Source: Dyella_B sp036746095 (lineage in GTDB: Bacteria; Pseudomonadota; Gammaproteobacteria; Xanthomonadales; Rhodanobacteraceae). From it: 64,000 nt of DNA. The stretch covers positions 242,047 to 306,046 of the forward strand of contig NZ_DAIOEU010000001.1 in the NCBI RefSeq assembly GCF_036746095.1. Direction: 5' to 3'. Below are positions 1-9,084 of this stretch, piece after piece. Below the pieces are notes generated by a model that saw only the letters and a list, made by a program, of their open reading frames with translations, searched no databases and was not told where the DNA came from. The stretch's first letter is position 1, and the number at the start of each line of letters is the position of its first letter. The position numbers were made by a program, and so were the translations under genes.

Positions 1-906
1 TTCCACGTGCACCCCGGTGTTGATCCATGCGTCGACGCGATCCGGCGTAGGCGGGCAGGCGCGGCGCACGTCGGCATTCTCGATACGCGGCACGATGCCG
101 AGGCGCCGGCTGCGCCAGTTCAATCCCAGCGGTCCCTGCACGATCATGAGATCGCCGCTGGGTTTGCCGCCGACGCGGACAAGCTCGCCGGAGTCGTGCG
201 ATTTGGGCCGCGCAGGGTCGTCCGTCGCGTAATAGATCGCGTTGATCATGCGCGTTTGCGTTTCGCTCGGCGCGGAGGGCAGGGTGAAGTCGGCGTAGCA
301 GCCCAGTTCGCGCAGCAGGATCAGCTCGTTGTTGATGCCGCACCAGCGACCGTCCGCGCGCGAGTTGTCCAGGCACCAGTTGCCATGGATGAAGCCGAAG
401 CGCAGTCGGCCGGTTCGGGGATCGCGCGGCAGCGCGTTGTGCCGTCCGTGCAACACGCGGTTAAAGCGGTCGATGGTGGTACGGAAGTTGTCGGGCGTGT
501 CGTTGTCGTGATGCAGATGCACTTCGATTTCGCCGAAGCCATCCGCGCACAACGACGCCAGCTTGTCCAGGTGTTCTTCGAGGTATTCCTCTTCGGGATA
601 AAAGAACGTGTGCTGCGGCGGCCGTCCATCGGCGTCGCGGTGCGCGCCGGCAAGCTTGCGGTAATCGCGGCACCAGCGATCCACGCGCGCACGCTGGGTG
701 GACAGGTCGACCTTGCCCCAGGCCGGTTCAAAGTGGTCGACGAAGCAGAACATCACGTGGATCGGCTTGCCGGTCACGCGCGGACGTTTGCGCCGGATAT
801 AGCTGCCGAGCCAGATCTGCATCTGGCGCGCGCGTATCGCCAGCGTGACGGCAACGGCCAGCATCAGCAGCAGGGCAAGCGCGGCGATTAGCGCGATCGT
901 CCACAT
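1..906 (-). CDS. Membrane-anchored uncharacterised protein of the polysaccharide operon (partial, C-terminus beyond base 1)
   Basis: The first 302 codons are in the window with no stop before base 1. The ATG at 906 overlaps the upstream stop (TGATG). Residues 3-24 are one hydrophobic segment followed by an Arg/Lys-rich stretch, which suggests an N-terminal membrane anchor. The soluble part carries VDHFEPAWGKVDLSTQRARV near residue 55, a HTFFYPEEEYLEEHLDKL stretch, a EVHLHHDNDT motif near residue 127 and FIHGNWCLDNS near 191. The clustered His/Asp residues and the deacetylase-rich neighbourhood suggest a metal-dependent, possibly NodB-fold, carbohydrate-active enzyme, but I do not recognise the family with certainty. 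It is the last visible gene of an eight-gene coupled polysaccharide operon. Confidence 0.8.
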   Translation of the reverse strand, partial: MWTIALIAALALLLMLAVAVTLAIRARQMQIWLGSYIRRKRPRVTGKPIHVMFCFVDHFEPAWGKVDLSTQRARVDRWCRDYRKLAGAHRDADGRPPQHTFFYPEEEYLEEHLDKLASLCADGFGEIEVHLHHDNDTPDNFRTTIDRFNRVLHGRHNALPRDPRTGRLRFGFIHGNWCLDNSRADGRWCGINNELILLRELGCYADFTLPSAPSETQTRMINAIYYATDDPARPKSHDSGELVRVGGKPSGDLMIVQGPLGLNWRSRRLGIVPRIENADVRRACPPTPDRVDAWINTGVHVE

Positions 907-2105
907 CAGTGCGCTCCTTCGAGCATGCCGTGCTCGCCAACCGGGGCAGGGGCGCCGGGTATCAGGGTAAGCAGCTGTTCCGCGTTATTGCGCCACTGGC
1001 GCTCGCGCTGGATGTAGCGGCGCGCGGCATCGCCCACTCGCCGGTGTTCGTCGTGTTGCGCGGACAAGTCAAGCACGCGCTGCACGCACGCATCGATTTC
1101 GCCGTGCGGAAACAGCCAGCCGGTGGCGCCATCGCTAATTACTTCGGCCACCGGCGCGTAGTCGGGTGCGACCACCGCTACACCCATGCCCATCAGCTCG
1201 AACAGTTTCATCGGCGAGCCATAGTGGTTGGAATTGGGCAGCACGGCGTAATCCATGCAGGCGATCCAGCCGGCGATGTCGTCGTGCGCAACCCGGCCGG
1301 GCAGCAATACGCGGTCGGACAGGCCGCGTTCGGCGACAAGTGCACGTACGGCCGGCAAGGTCTTGCCGTCCCCGACAAACACCAGTGCCAGTTGTGGTGC
1401 TTCATGCAGGCGCGCAGCGATGGCTTCGACAAACGCATCGACACCATGCCAATGCGCGAATACGCCGATATGGCCGCAGACGATGCAGCCGTCCAGCCCG
1501 CGTTCGGCGCGCAACGCGGCAGCGTCAAAACGCGCAGGATCGAAGCGGGACAGGTCGACCGCATTGGGTGAAACCACCGATGGCGCGATCCGGCCGTAGG
1601 CAGCTTGCGCCTGGTCGCGAAAAAAGCTCGAGATAAACACCAGGCCCGTGCAATGGCGCAAACACCAGCCTTCGATGCGCCGCGCCACACCTTTCAAGCG
1701 CAACGGCCGCACGCGTTCGACCAGGGCCGAATCGTTGATCTCCAGCACCAACGGAATGCCGCGCCGCCGCGCCAGCCACACCGTTGCACACAGAAACAGC
1801 GAATAGCGTTCGTAGATCAGCTGCGGGCGTTGCCGGTGGATCGCCGCGCCCACACGAACGAGCGTGACGGCGTTGTAGGCAAGCTCGAGGCATTCGAACA
1901 GCACGCCCGGCAACCGCGTGATGGCTGCCGCGATGCGGCTGCGCTTGGAGCTGCCCTGCGTGGTCGATTCGTATTCGGGATCGGCGCCGGGAAACGACAG
2001 GATCGATACCGCATGCCCCAACGCGCGCAACGCATGCACGATGCCACGGATATGCACGCCTTCGACGTGGCGCCCGCGGGTGCGATGGTGATACAGGATG
2101 TTCAT
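906..2105 (-). CDS. Glycosyltransferase family 4
   Basis: A 399-aa GT-B type glycosyltransferase, probably acting at the cytoplasmic face to add a sugar to a lipid-linked polysaccharide repeat unit. The N-terminal half begins MNILYHHRTRG with GVHIRGIVHALRALGHAV. The C-terminal donor-binding half has FVGDGKTL, a LLPGRVAHDDIAGW strand-helix and the GT4 signature SPMKLFELMGMGVAVVAP. The start was set at the ATG at 2105, which overlaps the preceding stop (ATGA). A longer reading frame upstream only runs through the deacetylase gene. Donor and acceptor sugars cannot be read from the sequence. Confidence 0.9.
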   Translation of the reverse strand: MNILYHHRTRGRHVEGVHIRGIVHALRALGHAVSILSFPGADPEYESTTQGSSKRSRIAAAITRLPGVLFECLELAYNAVTLVRVGAAIHRQRPQLIYERYSLFLCATVWLARRRGIPLVLEINDSALVERVRPLRLKGVARRIEGWCLRHCTGLVFISSFFRDQAQAAYGRIAPSVVSPNAVDLSRFDPARFDAAALRAERGLDGCIVCGHIGVFAHWHGVDAFVEAIAARLHEAPQLALVFVGDGKTLPAVRALVAERGLSDRVLLPGRVAHDDIAGWIACMDYAVLPNSNHYGSPMKLFELMGMGVAVVAPDYAPVAEVISDGATGWLFPHGEIDACVQRVLDLSAQHDEHRRVGDAARRYIQRERQWRNNAEQLLTLIPGAPAPVGEHGMLEGAH

Positions 2106-2743
2106 CGCGCCTCCTGCGGCAGCGCATGGAAGCTGTATCCGTCGGACAGCCATTCCGGCAGCATCACCGTCAGCGCATCGCGGGCGCGATCGCTGTCGTC
2201 GTGCATCAGCACGATGTCGCCGGGCGAGGGCGGGTCTGCGCGCAGCCGCTCGACCATCACGCGGTTGGGACGGTCCTGGTAATCCAGGCTGTCGTACGAC
2301 CAGTAGACAAACGTGCGCCGCTGCACGGCGAAATAGCACAATAGGTCCGCACCGACATAGCCATGCGGCGGCCGCATGCGATGGTGGAGCCTTCCGTCGA
2401 AGGCGCGCAGCAAGGCATCGGTGCTGTTGATTTCGTCGAGCTTCTTGCGCGTGGTCATGCGCTTGAACGACCAATGGCTATAGGAGTGATTACCCACCAT
2501 GTGCCCCTCGGCGATGATGCGCTCCACCAGCTTGGGGTGACGCTCGATCTTGTGACCGACCAGGAAAAAGCTCGCCTTTGCACCGTGCCTGGCGAGCAGA
2601 TCCAGCAATGGCGGCGTGTAGGTGGGGTCGGGGCCGTCATCGAAGGTGAGGTAGCGGATATTGTCGCGACCGGAGCCCTTGGTTTGCACCAACACGTCCG
2701 GCAGCAGGCCCAGCCACTGGTGTTTTCTCGGTCTCATGTTCAT
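2102..2743 (-). CDS. NodB-type polysaccharide deacetylase (short form)
   Basis: A 213-aa carbohydrate esterase family 4 protein that would remove N- or O-acetyl groups from a sugar. Seen: motif 1 TFDDGPDPTYT with the catalytic-base Asp and metal Asp, motif 2 HSYSHW (the H-S/T-xxx-H metal ligands) and motif 3 RPPHGY. A late VLMHDDSDRARDAL carries the final His. No signal peptide or membrane segment is visible, so action on a cytoplasmic lipid-linked intermediate is possible. Its ATG overlaps the previous stop by 4 nt (ATGA) and its own stop overlaps the next start, so it is translationally coupled within the glycosyltransferase operon. Confidence 0.9.
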   Translation of the reverse strand: MNMRPRKHQWLGLLPDVLVQTKGSGRDNIRYLTFDDGPDPTYTPPLLDLLARHGAKASFFLVGHKIERHPKLVERIIAEGHMVGNHSYSHWSFKRMTTRKKLDEINSTDALLRAFDGRLHHRMRPPHGYVGADLLCYFAVQRRTFVYWSYDSLDYQDRPNRVMVERLRADPPSPGDIVLMHDDSDRARDALTVMLPEWLSDGYSFHALPQEAR

Positions 2744-3909
2744 GCGGAAACACCAGCGGGGGCGGAGGATTCGACGGCGGCGTGCAGGATGGCATCCAGC
2801 TGGCGGATGTTGTCTTCCCAGCGAAAGCCGCGTGCATGCGTGGCGATGCGCTTGTGGTTCCAGCGCCGTGCGCTGGCTTCGATGAGCGCGGTGGACAGCG
2901 CTTGCCGAGCGCGAGGCGGCACCAGCACGCCGGCGTAGTGGGGCACCACTTCCGGAATGCCGCCGACGTGACTGGCGACGATAGGCGTGCCGCAAGCCAT
3001 CGCTTCGAGCACGACATTCGGCACGCCTTCGTTGTGGCTGGGAAGGCACAGCAGGTCGGCGGAACGGAACCAGTCGCCTAATTCGCCGTGGGCTACTGCG
3101 CCGGCGAATTCGACGTGATCGAGGCAGCCCAGTGTCTTGGCGCGTTCGATCAAGGCAGCGCGGGCCGCGCCCGTGCCGACATAGATCAAGCGAGCCAGGG
3201 GCTGGACGGCGAGCAGCGCCGGAAAGGCTTCGAGCAGATCGAGACAACCCTTGGACGGCTTCAAGTTGCCGACGAACAGCAGCAGCGGCGAATACGTGGA
3301 AAGCCCCAGTTTTGCGCGCGATGCGGCGCGCGTTTCGGCATGGAAGATGGAGGTGTCGACGCCGTTGTAAAGGACGTGCACATGCGAGGGTTGCGTACCC
3401 AACCCGACCGCTTTGGCCGCCAATGCCTTGCTTACCGCCACCACGCCCGCCGCGCCCTTCAGCGCCGAGCGGATCTGTGGGCGCTGCAACAGGTTATTGG
3501 CTTGCACGTTGAGGTCGCTGCCATGCACCTTCACTACATAGGGAATGCGCAGCCAACGCGCCAACCAGCCGACGGCGGCGCCGTCGGGGTAAGCCCAGCT
3601 GACCAGCATGCAGTCGTAATGGGCGCGCCGTATCTGGCGGCCACGTTGCCACAACAGCGATAGGAGCCAGCAGATGGCGTGCAGCGAGCGGCCGATGCGC
3701 GGCGGAAACACGAACACGAAATGATCGGTGCGCAGATGCTGGGCGTTCACCTCGCCACGACGCTCGCCGAGCCGTTCGCGAAAGTCGATCGCGGTGATGA
3801 CGTCCACGTCATGCAGCTGCCCCAGGCGTTCGAACTGCTGGCGATTGAATGCGCCGCGCAGCGGATCCCAGGGTGTTGGAAACAGATTGGTGAGGATCAA
3901 TACTTTCAT
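2740..3909 (-). CDS. Glycosyltransferase family 4
   Basis: A 389-aa GT4 protein. The N-terminus MKVLILTNLFPTPWDPLRG is typical of GT-B retaining transferases, followed by KVHGSDLNV near residue 130, which is usual for the acceptor domain. The C-terminal domain has LLFVGNLKPSKG, a HVEFAGAVAHGELGDWFRSA segment and the signature SHNEGVPNVVLEAMACGTP with the E-x7-E pair that contacts the nucleotide sugar. Overlaps of 4 nt at both ends link it to the neighbours. It presumably adds one residue of the repeat unit; the sugar is unknown. Confidence 0.92.
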   Translation of the reverse strand: MKVLILTNLFPTPWDPLRGAFNRQQFERLGQLHDVDVITAIDFRERLGERRGEVNAQHLRTDHFVFVFPPRIGRSLHAICWLLSLLWQRGRQIRRAHYDCMLVSWAYPDGAAVGWLARWLRIPYVVKVHGSDLNVQANNLLQRPQIRSALKGAAGVVAVSKALAAKAVGLGTQPSHVHVLYNGVDTSIFHAETRAASRAKLGLSTYSPLLLFVGNLKPSKGCLDLLEAFPALLAVQPLARLIYVGTGAARAALIERAKTLGCLDHVEFAGAVAHGELGDWFRSADLLCLPSHNEGVPNVVLEAMACGTPIVASHVGGIPEVVPHYAGVLVPPRARQALSTALIEASARRWNHKRIATHARGFRWEDNIRQLDAILHAAVESSAPAGVSA

Positions 3910-5045
3910 TCGGTTTGGCCGTCCCTAATGCCTTGGTGAAGTTCGTCGCCGTCATAAAGCTGCGCGTAACGCATCGCCATCGTTTCCAGCGAGCCGTAGC
4001 GTTCGACCCACGCGCGTGCTGCGTGGCCCAGGCCCAGCGCATGCCGCGGGTTGCGCAAGAGCGCGAGCATTGCGTCGGCCAGCGCCGCCGGATTTCCGGC
4101 CGCCACCAGGCTACCGGTGATGCCGTTACGCACGATCTCGCCATTGCCGCCGACGTCGGTAGCGATGATGGGCAGCGCGACAGCGCTCGCTTCCAGCAAG
4201 GCCATCGAATAGCCCTCGCTCAGCGACGACAGCACGAACAGGTCCAGCCCTTGCAGCCATTCGCGCACGTCATTGCGGTCGCCGAGAAAATGCACGCAAT
4301 CGCTCACGCCTTCGTCGATGGCGCTCTGCTGCAGGGAGGCGCGCAGTTCGCCGTCGCCAATCAATACGAGTGCGGTATCGGCATGTTGCTCGTGCACGCG
4401 CTTGAACGCGCGGATAAGGCCAAGCTGATCCTTGGTCCAGTTCAGGCGCCCGACCGTGCCGATGATCCGCGTCTGCTCAGGCAGGTTCAGCAGGCGCGCA
4501 ACATGCCCGTGTGTTGAGGGCGAAGCGGTTTCAAACATTTCCACGCGAATGCCGTTCGGCACCACGCAAGCCTTGGCGGAGGGAATGATGCCGCGCCGGA
4601 TCGCATCGCTGCGCGCCGCTTCGCACACGGTAGCCACGGTATCGGTGCGCGCCAGTGCACGCCGGTACAGCCATTCGCGCCGCCGTGCGCGATGATTGAC
4701 GCCCATGCCATGGCGCGTATTGATCACGCGGCGCATCGGAAGGCCACACGTCGCCAGCACGGCCTGGTAATGCGCGACCGCGTTGTGGGTATGCAATACC
4801 TCGGTGGCATGGCTGCGTACCATCCGGCGCGCACGCGCCAGCGCCGTCAGGTCCAGGCCCTGGCGTTTTCCGCATACCTTGACGGCAATGCCCAGTTCAT
4901 CCAGTTCATGCGCCAGCGAACCGGACGAATACAGACACACCACCTGGCAACGATGGCCTTGCCGATGCTGGTATTTCACCAGCTCCAGCACCATGCGCTC
5001 CAGGCCGCCGCGATCCAGGCTTTCGACGAAATGAGTAATGTTCAC
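3906..5045 (-). CDS. Glycosyltransferase family 4, GTG start
   Basis: A 379-aa GT4 protein. VNITHFVESLDRGGLERMVL matches the usual start of this subgroup (the GG-E/A nucleotide-sugar loop), so I chose the GTG at 5045, which sits in a GTGA overlap with the preceding stop. The longer frame upstream has no support. Further signs are NTRHGMG near residue 118, VGRLNWTKDQLGLIRAF at the start of the C-terminal Rossmann domain, and SLSEGYSMALLEASAVALPI with the E-x7-E motif. It resembles sugar transferases associated with exosortase/EPS loci, but I could not test that. Confidence 0.9.
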   Translation of the reverse strand: MNITHFVESLDRGGLERMVLELVKYQHRQGHRCQVVCLYSSGSLAHELDELGIAVKVCGKRQGLDLTALARARRMVRSHATEVLHTHNAVAHYQAVLATCGLPMRRVINTRHGMGVNHRARRREWLYRRALARTDTVATVCEAARSDAIRRGIIPSAKACVVPNGIRVEMFETASPSTHGHVARLLNLPEQTRIIGTVGRLNWTKDQLGLIRAFKRVHEQHADTALVLIGDGELRASLQQSAIDEGVSDCVHFLGDRNDVREWLQGLDLFVLSSLSEGYSMALLEASAVALPIIATDVGGNGEIVRNGITGSLVAAGNPAALADAMLALLRNPRHALGLGHAARAWVERYGSLETMAMRYAQLYDGDELHQGIRDGQTE

Positions 5046-6400
5046 GGCACCAGCTCCGATACCGTGACGCGCATTTTCCCGCTGCGCGTGAGCGGAATCT
5101 CGTCGACGAAGTGGCAATGCAGTTGCACGCTGTCGCCGAGCACCTTGTCGACTTCGCGATGGATGTATTCGAGCGAGGCGTCGTCGAAACCGGCGCCGCG
5201 CACGATGGAAAGATCGAGGCGGTCGAGCCGCCGCTGCACCAGTTGGAAACGCTGCAAGCCGGGAACGTCCTTGAGCATGTGCGGAAAAAATTCGCCGGGC
5301 AAAACGTGCCCGCCCGGCGTACGAATCGCATCCAGGATGCGTCCCTCCACACGCGCCAGCAGCGGCAGGCCACGCCCGCAGCTGCAGCGTTCTTCAGATG
5401 CCGTCGCCATGTCGCCATTGGCGTAGCGCACGAACGGCATGCCGTAGTTGAAAAGATCGGTGATGACGACTTCGCCGGCATGGCCTTCGCTTGCTGCGCC
5501 ATGCGCGGTACGCAGCTCCACCACCAGATGATCGCTGTTGACGTGCAGGCCATGGCGTTGCTCGCACTCGGCGCCGATCAACATGAATTCGCGACAACCA
5601 TAGGTATTGAACGCGGGCGCCATGAACGCCTGCTCGATCGCCTCGCGCTGGAAGCCATGCATCGCTTCGGCACCGCCGATGATCGCCTGCGGCCGCCAGA
5701 TCTTGCGGCCGCAGGCGGTGAGCCATTCGGCCAGCTGCACCAGTGGCCCGACGTAGGCGACGATGATGTCCGGCCGATAGCGATCGATCGCATCGGCGTA
5801 TTCGGCCATGTTCGCCTCGGTCATCTTGAAGCTGTTGAGCACGCGGCGCGCGAACACGGTGTTATAGAGACGATCCTTGAGCTGATGCGCGCGCGTGGGA
5901 TCGCCCACCGTTCCGCCCCACAGGAACAGCGTGCGGCGCCCCATGCGCGAGCCGGCCCATTCGTAGCCGCGCCACATCACGGCGGTGCGGCGGTCATTGC
6001 TTTCGCGCGTAAAGCCGAAGCGCATCGGCTCGCCGGTCGAGCCGCCGGTCGCCTTGTACAACAGGCGATCGCGCCAGGACTCGGCCTTGAGTTCGTCGAA
6101 ATGCTCGCGGATGTCGGCCTTGGTCAGGATCGGCAGGGCCGCGTAGTCGTCGAGGTTGCGGATGTCCTTGGGCGTCAGCCCAAGTTCGCGCCATCGCCGG
6201 CGGTAGTAGGGCACTTCGCGGTAACAGTGTTCGAGCAAGCGCTGCAGCCGCTCCCATTGCAATGCCGCGAGCTGCTCCGGCGCCAGCCACTGGTCGCGCC
6301 GATAAGCGTCGAGATAGGCCAGCGTGCGGCGGCGGCGCAAGCCCGCCTCGTAGGCGGGAAACAGTACGCGCCGAAAGGCCGTTTCGTAGAGACCGCTCAT
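5042..6400 (-). CDS. PaaK/CapK-like adenylate-forming protein
   Basis: A 452-aa protein of the phenylacetate-CoA ligase (PaaK) superfamily, of the kind found in capsule clusters as CapK. Seen: the ATP-binding loop KATGGSTGEPMRF near residue 117, a FNTYGCREFMLIGAEC segment at the A5 position, VITDLFNYGMPFVRYANGD at the A7/hinge position, a CSCGRGLPLL cysteine-containing stretch, and a terminal RSGKMRVTV with the A10-type Lys. PaaK enzymes activate carboxylates with ATP. In polysaccharide loci the substrate is usually unknown, perhaps an acyl or amino-acid substituent. Start ATG at 6400 overlaps the previous stop (ATGA). Confidence 0.88.
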   Translation of the reverse strand: MSGLYETAFRRVLFPAYEAGLRRRRTLAYLDAYRRDQWLAPEQLAALQWERLQRLLEHCYREVPYYRRRWRELGLTPKDIRNLDDYAALPILTKADIREHFDELKAESWRDRLLYKATGGSTGEPMRFGFTRESNDRRTAVMWRGYEWAGSRMGRRTLFLWGGTVGDPTRAHQLKDRLYNTVFARRVLNSFKMTEANMAEYADAIDRYRPDIIVAYVGPLVQLAEWLTACGRKIWRPQAIIGGAEAMHGFQREAIEQAFMAPAFNTYGCREFMLIGAECEQRHGLHVNSDHLVVELRTAHGAASEGHAGEVVITDLFNYGMPFVRYANGDMATASEERCSCGRGLPLLARVEGRILDAIRTPGGHVLPGEFFPHMLKDVPGLQRFQLVQRRLDRLDLSIVRGAGFDDASLEYIHREVDKVLGDSVQLHCHFVDEIPLTRSGKMRVTVSELVP

Positions 6401-7662
6401 GTGGAAACCCGCAACAGCACCGCCACCAGCACGAAGAAGCCGAAGATGCTGCCGGCAGAGGCCGAGAACCAGAACCAGACGTTGCTCCCCAGCTTGAACA
6501 GGCGCAGGCCGGGAAAGCGCTGCCGCGCACCGATGTAATAGCCCACCACCATCGCGGCCAGCAGATACATCACCACCGTGTAGCTGCGGCTCAAGAAAAA
6601 CGCGGCCGAAAACAAGCCGAACAGCGACAACAGCAAGGTCAGCGCCATGCGCTGTTCGCTCTGCCATGCCTTGGCGCGCGCCGGGTCATCGAGGCCATCC
6701 GGCCTGTGGCGCAGCACGGTCAGCATCATCCAGAAGCCGTAGCCGACGAAGGCCAGCCACAGCAGGTAACCGACGAAGCCTGTCTCGGCCAGCACCAGCA
6801 CGAACGAGTTGTGCGCGGTAAGGTCGTTGTATTCGGTGAAGTTGCCCGCACCGACGCCGAATACCGGATGCGACAGGAACATGTGCAGGCCTTCGTACCA
6901 CGCATTCACGCGTCCGGATGCTGATTCCTCGTCCGGATCCAGGTCCTGCATGCGCGAGGACAGCAGCTTCATGCAGGCCAGGCCGACCACGCCCAGCGTG
7001 CCGGCGGTAACGAAGCCGCGTTTGTGCCAGACATACACCCCTGCCACCACCAGCACCGCGAGCAGCGCGCCGCGCGAATTGGTGAGATAGGTGCCGTAGA
7101 ACAGCAATGCTGCGCATGCCAGCCAGAACAAGCGCAGCATCAAGCCGCGCAGCGTACTGAGATAGACCGACATGGGAATGGCGGTGGCGAACAGCAGGCC
7201 CAGGTCGTTCGGGTCGTTGAATATGCCGACGTATTGAATGCGCCCATCTTCGGAAATCGGCACACCCGTCCAGCCGACACCGTCCTTCGCTTGTTGCACG
7301 CCGTGCACGGCCAGCACCACCGAGCACAACACGAACACGGCCATTGCGATCGTCACGCGCCGCTGCGTGTTGCATGCCGCCGCAAACACAAAGAAGGCGA
7401 TGGCGGTCGGCCCGAATTTTTCGAATTGATCCAGCGCGCCGCCGAACCAGCCGTTGACCACCACAGAAATCATCAGCACCAGTAGAAAGACGGGCAGGAT
7501 GATGAATTGCGGCGCCGCGAACGTCTTGGCGTTCGACGCCAGCCAGCACAGGAAAGCCGCGACCAGCACCACCGGCAGGATCGGCACGCCGGTAAACGCG
7601 GCCATGTATTCCTGCGGTCGGATGATGGTCAGCACCAGGTAGAGCAGGATCAGCGGAAACAT
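6397..7662 (-). CDS. O-antigen ligase / Wzy-like membrane protein
   Basis: A 421-aa polytopic inner-membrane protein with about ten to twelve hydrophobic segments. A long periplasmic loop in the second half contains ESASGRVNAWYEGLHMFLSH, GVGAGNFTEY and LTAHNSFVLVLAETG. The R-x-x-x-W and H-N-S-F motifs are characteristic of the O-antigen ligase/polymerase (PF04932) family, which joins undecaprenyl-linked glycans to each other or to an acceptor. In this operon it is the best candidate for polymerising the repeat unit. The ATG at 7662 overlaps the upstream stop (TGATG). Ligase and polymerase cannot be separated by sequence alone. Confidence 0.88.
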   Translation of the reverse strand: MFPLILLYLVLTIIRPQEYMAAFTGVPILPVVLVAAFLCWLASNAKTFAAPQFIILPVFLLVLMISVVVNGWFGGALDQFEKFGPTAIAFFVFAAACNTQRRVTIAMAVFVLCSVVLAVHGVQQAKDGVGWTGVPISEDGRIQYVGIFNDPNDLGLLFATAIPMSVYLSTLRGLMLRLFWLACAALLFYGTYLTNSRGALLAVLVVAGVYVWHKRGFVTAGTLGVVGLACMKLLSSRMQDLDPDEESASGRVNAWYEGLHMFLSHPVFGVGAGNFTEYNDLTAHNSFVLVLAETGFVGYLLWLAFVGYGFWMMLTVLRHRPDGLDDPARAKAWQSEQRMALTLLLSLFGLFSAAFFLSRSYTVVMYLLAAMVVGYYIGARQRFPGLRLFKLGSNVWFWFSASAGSIFGFFVLVAVLLRVST

Positions 7663-8777
7663 CAGGCGTGCACCTGCTCGCGTACCGGCTCGTGGTGGGC
7701 GCTGGGGTGATGGGCGGTGGGGTAGCTGACCAGGCTTGGCAACGCCAGCATCGCGGCAAACCAGCCCGGTCCCATCATGCGTTCGACCGGAAGGCGCAGC
7801 AGGGCATAGCGGTTGGATGCCGGGCGTGGATTGGTACCGCAGATGTAGCAGACGGCCAAATCAAAACCGGCACCGCGCGTGGCGTTCATCACGCCCTCGT
7901 CGAAGGCGCGGTCGCCACCGACGGGATAGGACATCAAGGTGGCGGGAGCGCCAAGCTCGCGATCCAGCGTTGCCTTGGATTGGCGTATTTCCTCTGCCAT
8001 GAGTCCGCCGGACAGCTTGGCCAGCATGCGGTGGTAGACGCCGTGCGAGCCGATGTCGAAGCCGGCGGCGTGCATCTCGCGCACTTGGTCCCAGGTCATC
8101 GGGCGGCAATCGTCCGGCCGCACGTTGCTGGTCATCCGCCACTCCTGCTCCAGTCGCTCGATCATCGCTTCCTGCTTCATCGCGTCGATGCTTTTCATGT
8201 TCTTCAGGACGGTGCCGGCCAGCGAACGCCGCAGGCCGCGATCGTGCGGCATGGGCACGTCCATGCCGATTTCCGATAGCACCAGCCGTGGCGCATGGGT
8301 CAGCAGGATCATGTGCACCAGCCAGTCGTAGCCGAATGGTTTGCCGGTATCGATGTGGCCGGTGGAGACGAAGAACGTCGCGGGAATATCCAGCTCGCGC
8401 AGGATGGGGTAGGCGATGCGGTAGTTATCGTCGTAGCCGTCGTCGAAGGTGATCGCCACCGCATCGGCCGGTAGCGCATTGTCATCGTTCAAGGCGGCGG
8501 CGACGTCGCCCAGGCTTACCGGCGTGAAGTGCTGCTTGACGTGCAGCATCTGCGCACGGAAGCGTTCCGGGGTGGTGCTGATCAATTCCAGGTCGAAGTC
8601 AAACGTGGCCGGATCGGGCAGCGGCATTACCCGGTGATAGGCGAGGATGCGCAGGTCCCGTTGCCACCATGAGCGCATGCGTTGCAGTGAATGCAGCGCG
8701 CCGGTGCTGTAGCACAATTCCGCCACTCGCCCGCGGATGCCGGATGCCCTGCCGTGACTTTCTACGTGAGTCAGCAT
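7662..8777 (-). CDS. Polysaccharide deacetylase family protein
   Basis: A 371-aa NodB-fold protein, first gene of the coupled eight-gene run. Seen: LRILAYHRVMP before the domain, AITFDDGYDDNYRIAYPIL (motif 1 with the Asp pair), ATFFVSTGHI and IGSHGVYHRMLAKL (motif 2, H-x3-H). An ATG further upstream (8825) is possible, but the ATG at 8777 has a GAGGA purine stretch about 8 nt in front and gives the compact MLTHVESHG start. No clear signal peptide. Likely removes acetyl groups from the polymer or its precursor. It begins 410 bp after the NRPS stop, so it may have its own promoter. Confidence 0.88.
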   Translation of the reverse strand: MLTHVESHGRASGIRGRVAELCYSTGALHSLQRMRSWWQRDLRILAYHRVMPLPDPATFDFDLELISTTPERFRAQMLHVKQHFTPVSLGDVAAALNDDNALPADAVAITFDDGYDDNYRIAYPILRELDIPATFFVSTGHIDTGKPFGYDWLVHMILLTHAPRLVLSEIGMDVPMPHDRGLRRSLAGTVLKNMKSIDAMKQEAMIERLEQEWRMTSNVRPDDCRPMTWDQVREMHAAGFDIGSHGVYHRMLAKLSGGLMAEEIRQSKATLDRELGAPATLMSYPVGGDRAFDEGVMNATRGAGFDLAVCYICGTNPRPASNRYALLRLPVERMMGPGWFAAMLALPSLVSYPTAHHPSAHHEPVREQVHA

Positions 8778-8820
8778 GGTGGAGTCCTCAGTGGTGAGTG
8801 TGGTGACGGGGCCGCGCGTT

Positions 8821-8941
8821 GTCATTCCGGCGGAGGCCGGAATCCAGTCTTAAGACGTTGTGCGCAGCACACATTGCGTTTTTTATGCCGGGTGCTCCGC
8901 ACGTCGTATTTGCACTGGATTCCGGCCTTCGCCGGAATGAC
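8821..8941. repeat. Dispersed palindromic repeat (GTCATTCCGG family), copy 1
   Basis: Terminal arms of 28 bp (8821-8848 and 8914-8941) are inverted copies with one mismatch. The arms begin GTCATTCCGGCGGAGGCC and end GGAATGAC. The roughly 65-bp centre resembles the centre of the copy at 27521-27639 (shared GT-CGTGCG-AG-CAC-like segments). Length, inverted ends and intergenic position fit a REP/MITE-like element. Confidence 0.85.
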
Positions 8942-9060
8942 GACATGGCGGCGTGAGGTGATGACTGCTCCCTCCCCTGAGTCAGCCCCAAGCGCATGGC
9001 GAAATGACTTTGCGGCGACGTCCGCCGCTCGCCGCTCGCTTCGTTCGCACCGCACCCTCG

Positions 9061-9084
9061 CCCTCCCCTGCAAGCAGGGGAGGG
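9061..9084. other. Perfect hairpin downstream of the NRPS gene
   Basis: CCCTCCCCTG (9061-9070) and CAGGGGAGGG (9075-9084) are perfectly complementary around a CAAG loop, 103 bp past the NRPS stop. There is no T-run on either strand, so it is not a canonical intrinsic terminator. It could stabilise the mRNA end or be part of a dispersed repeat. Confidence 0.55.

Noticed and set aside
5111..6538. 475-codon plus-strand frame
   Set aside because: Antisense to the PaaK-like gene, which has all family motifs and tight operon overlaps.
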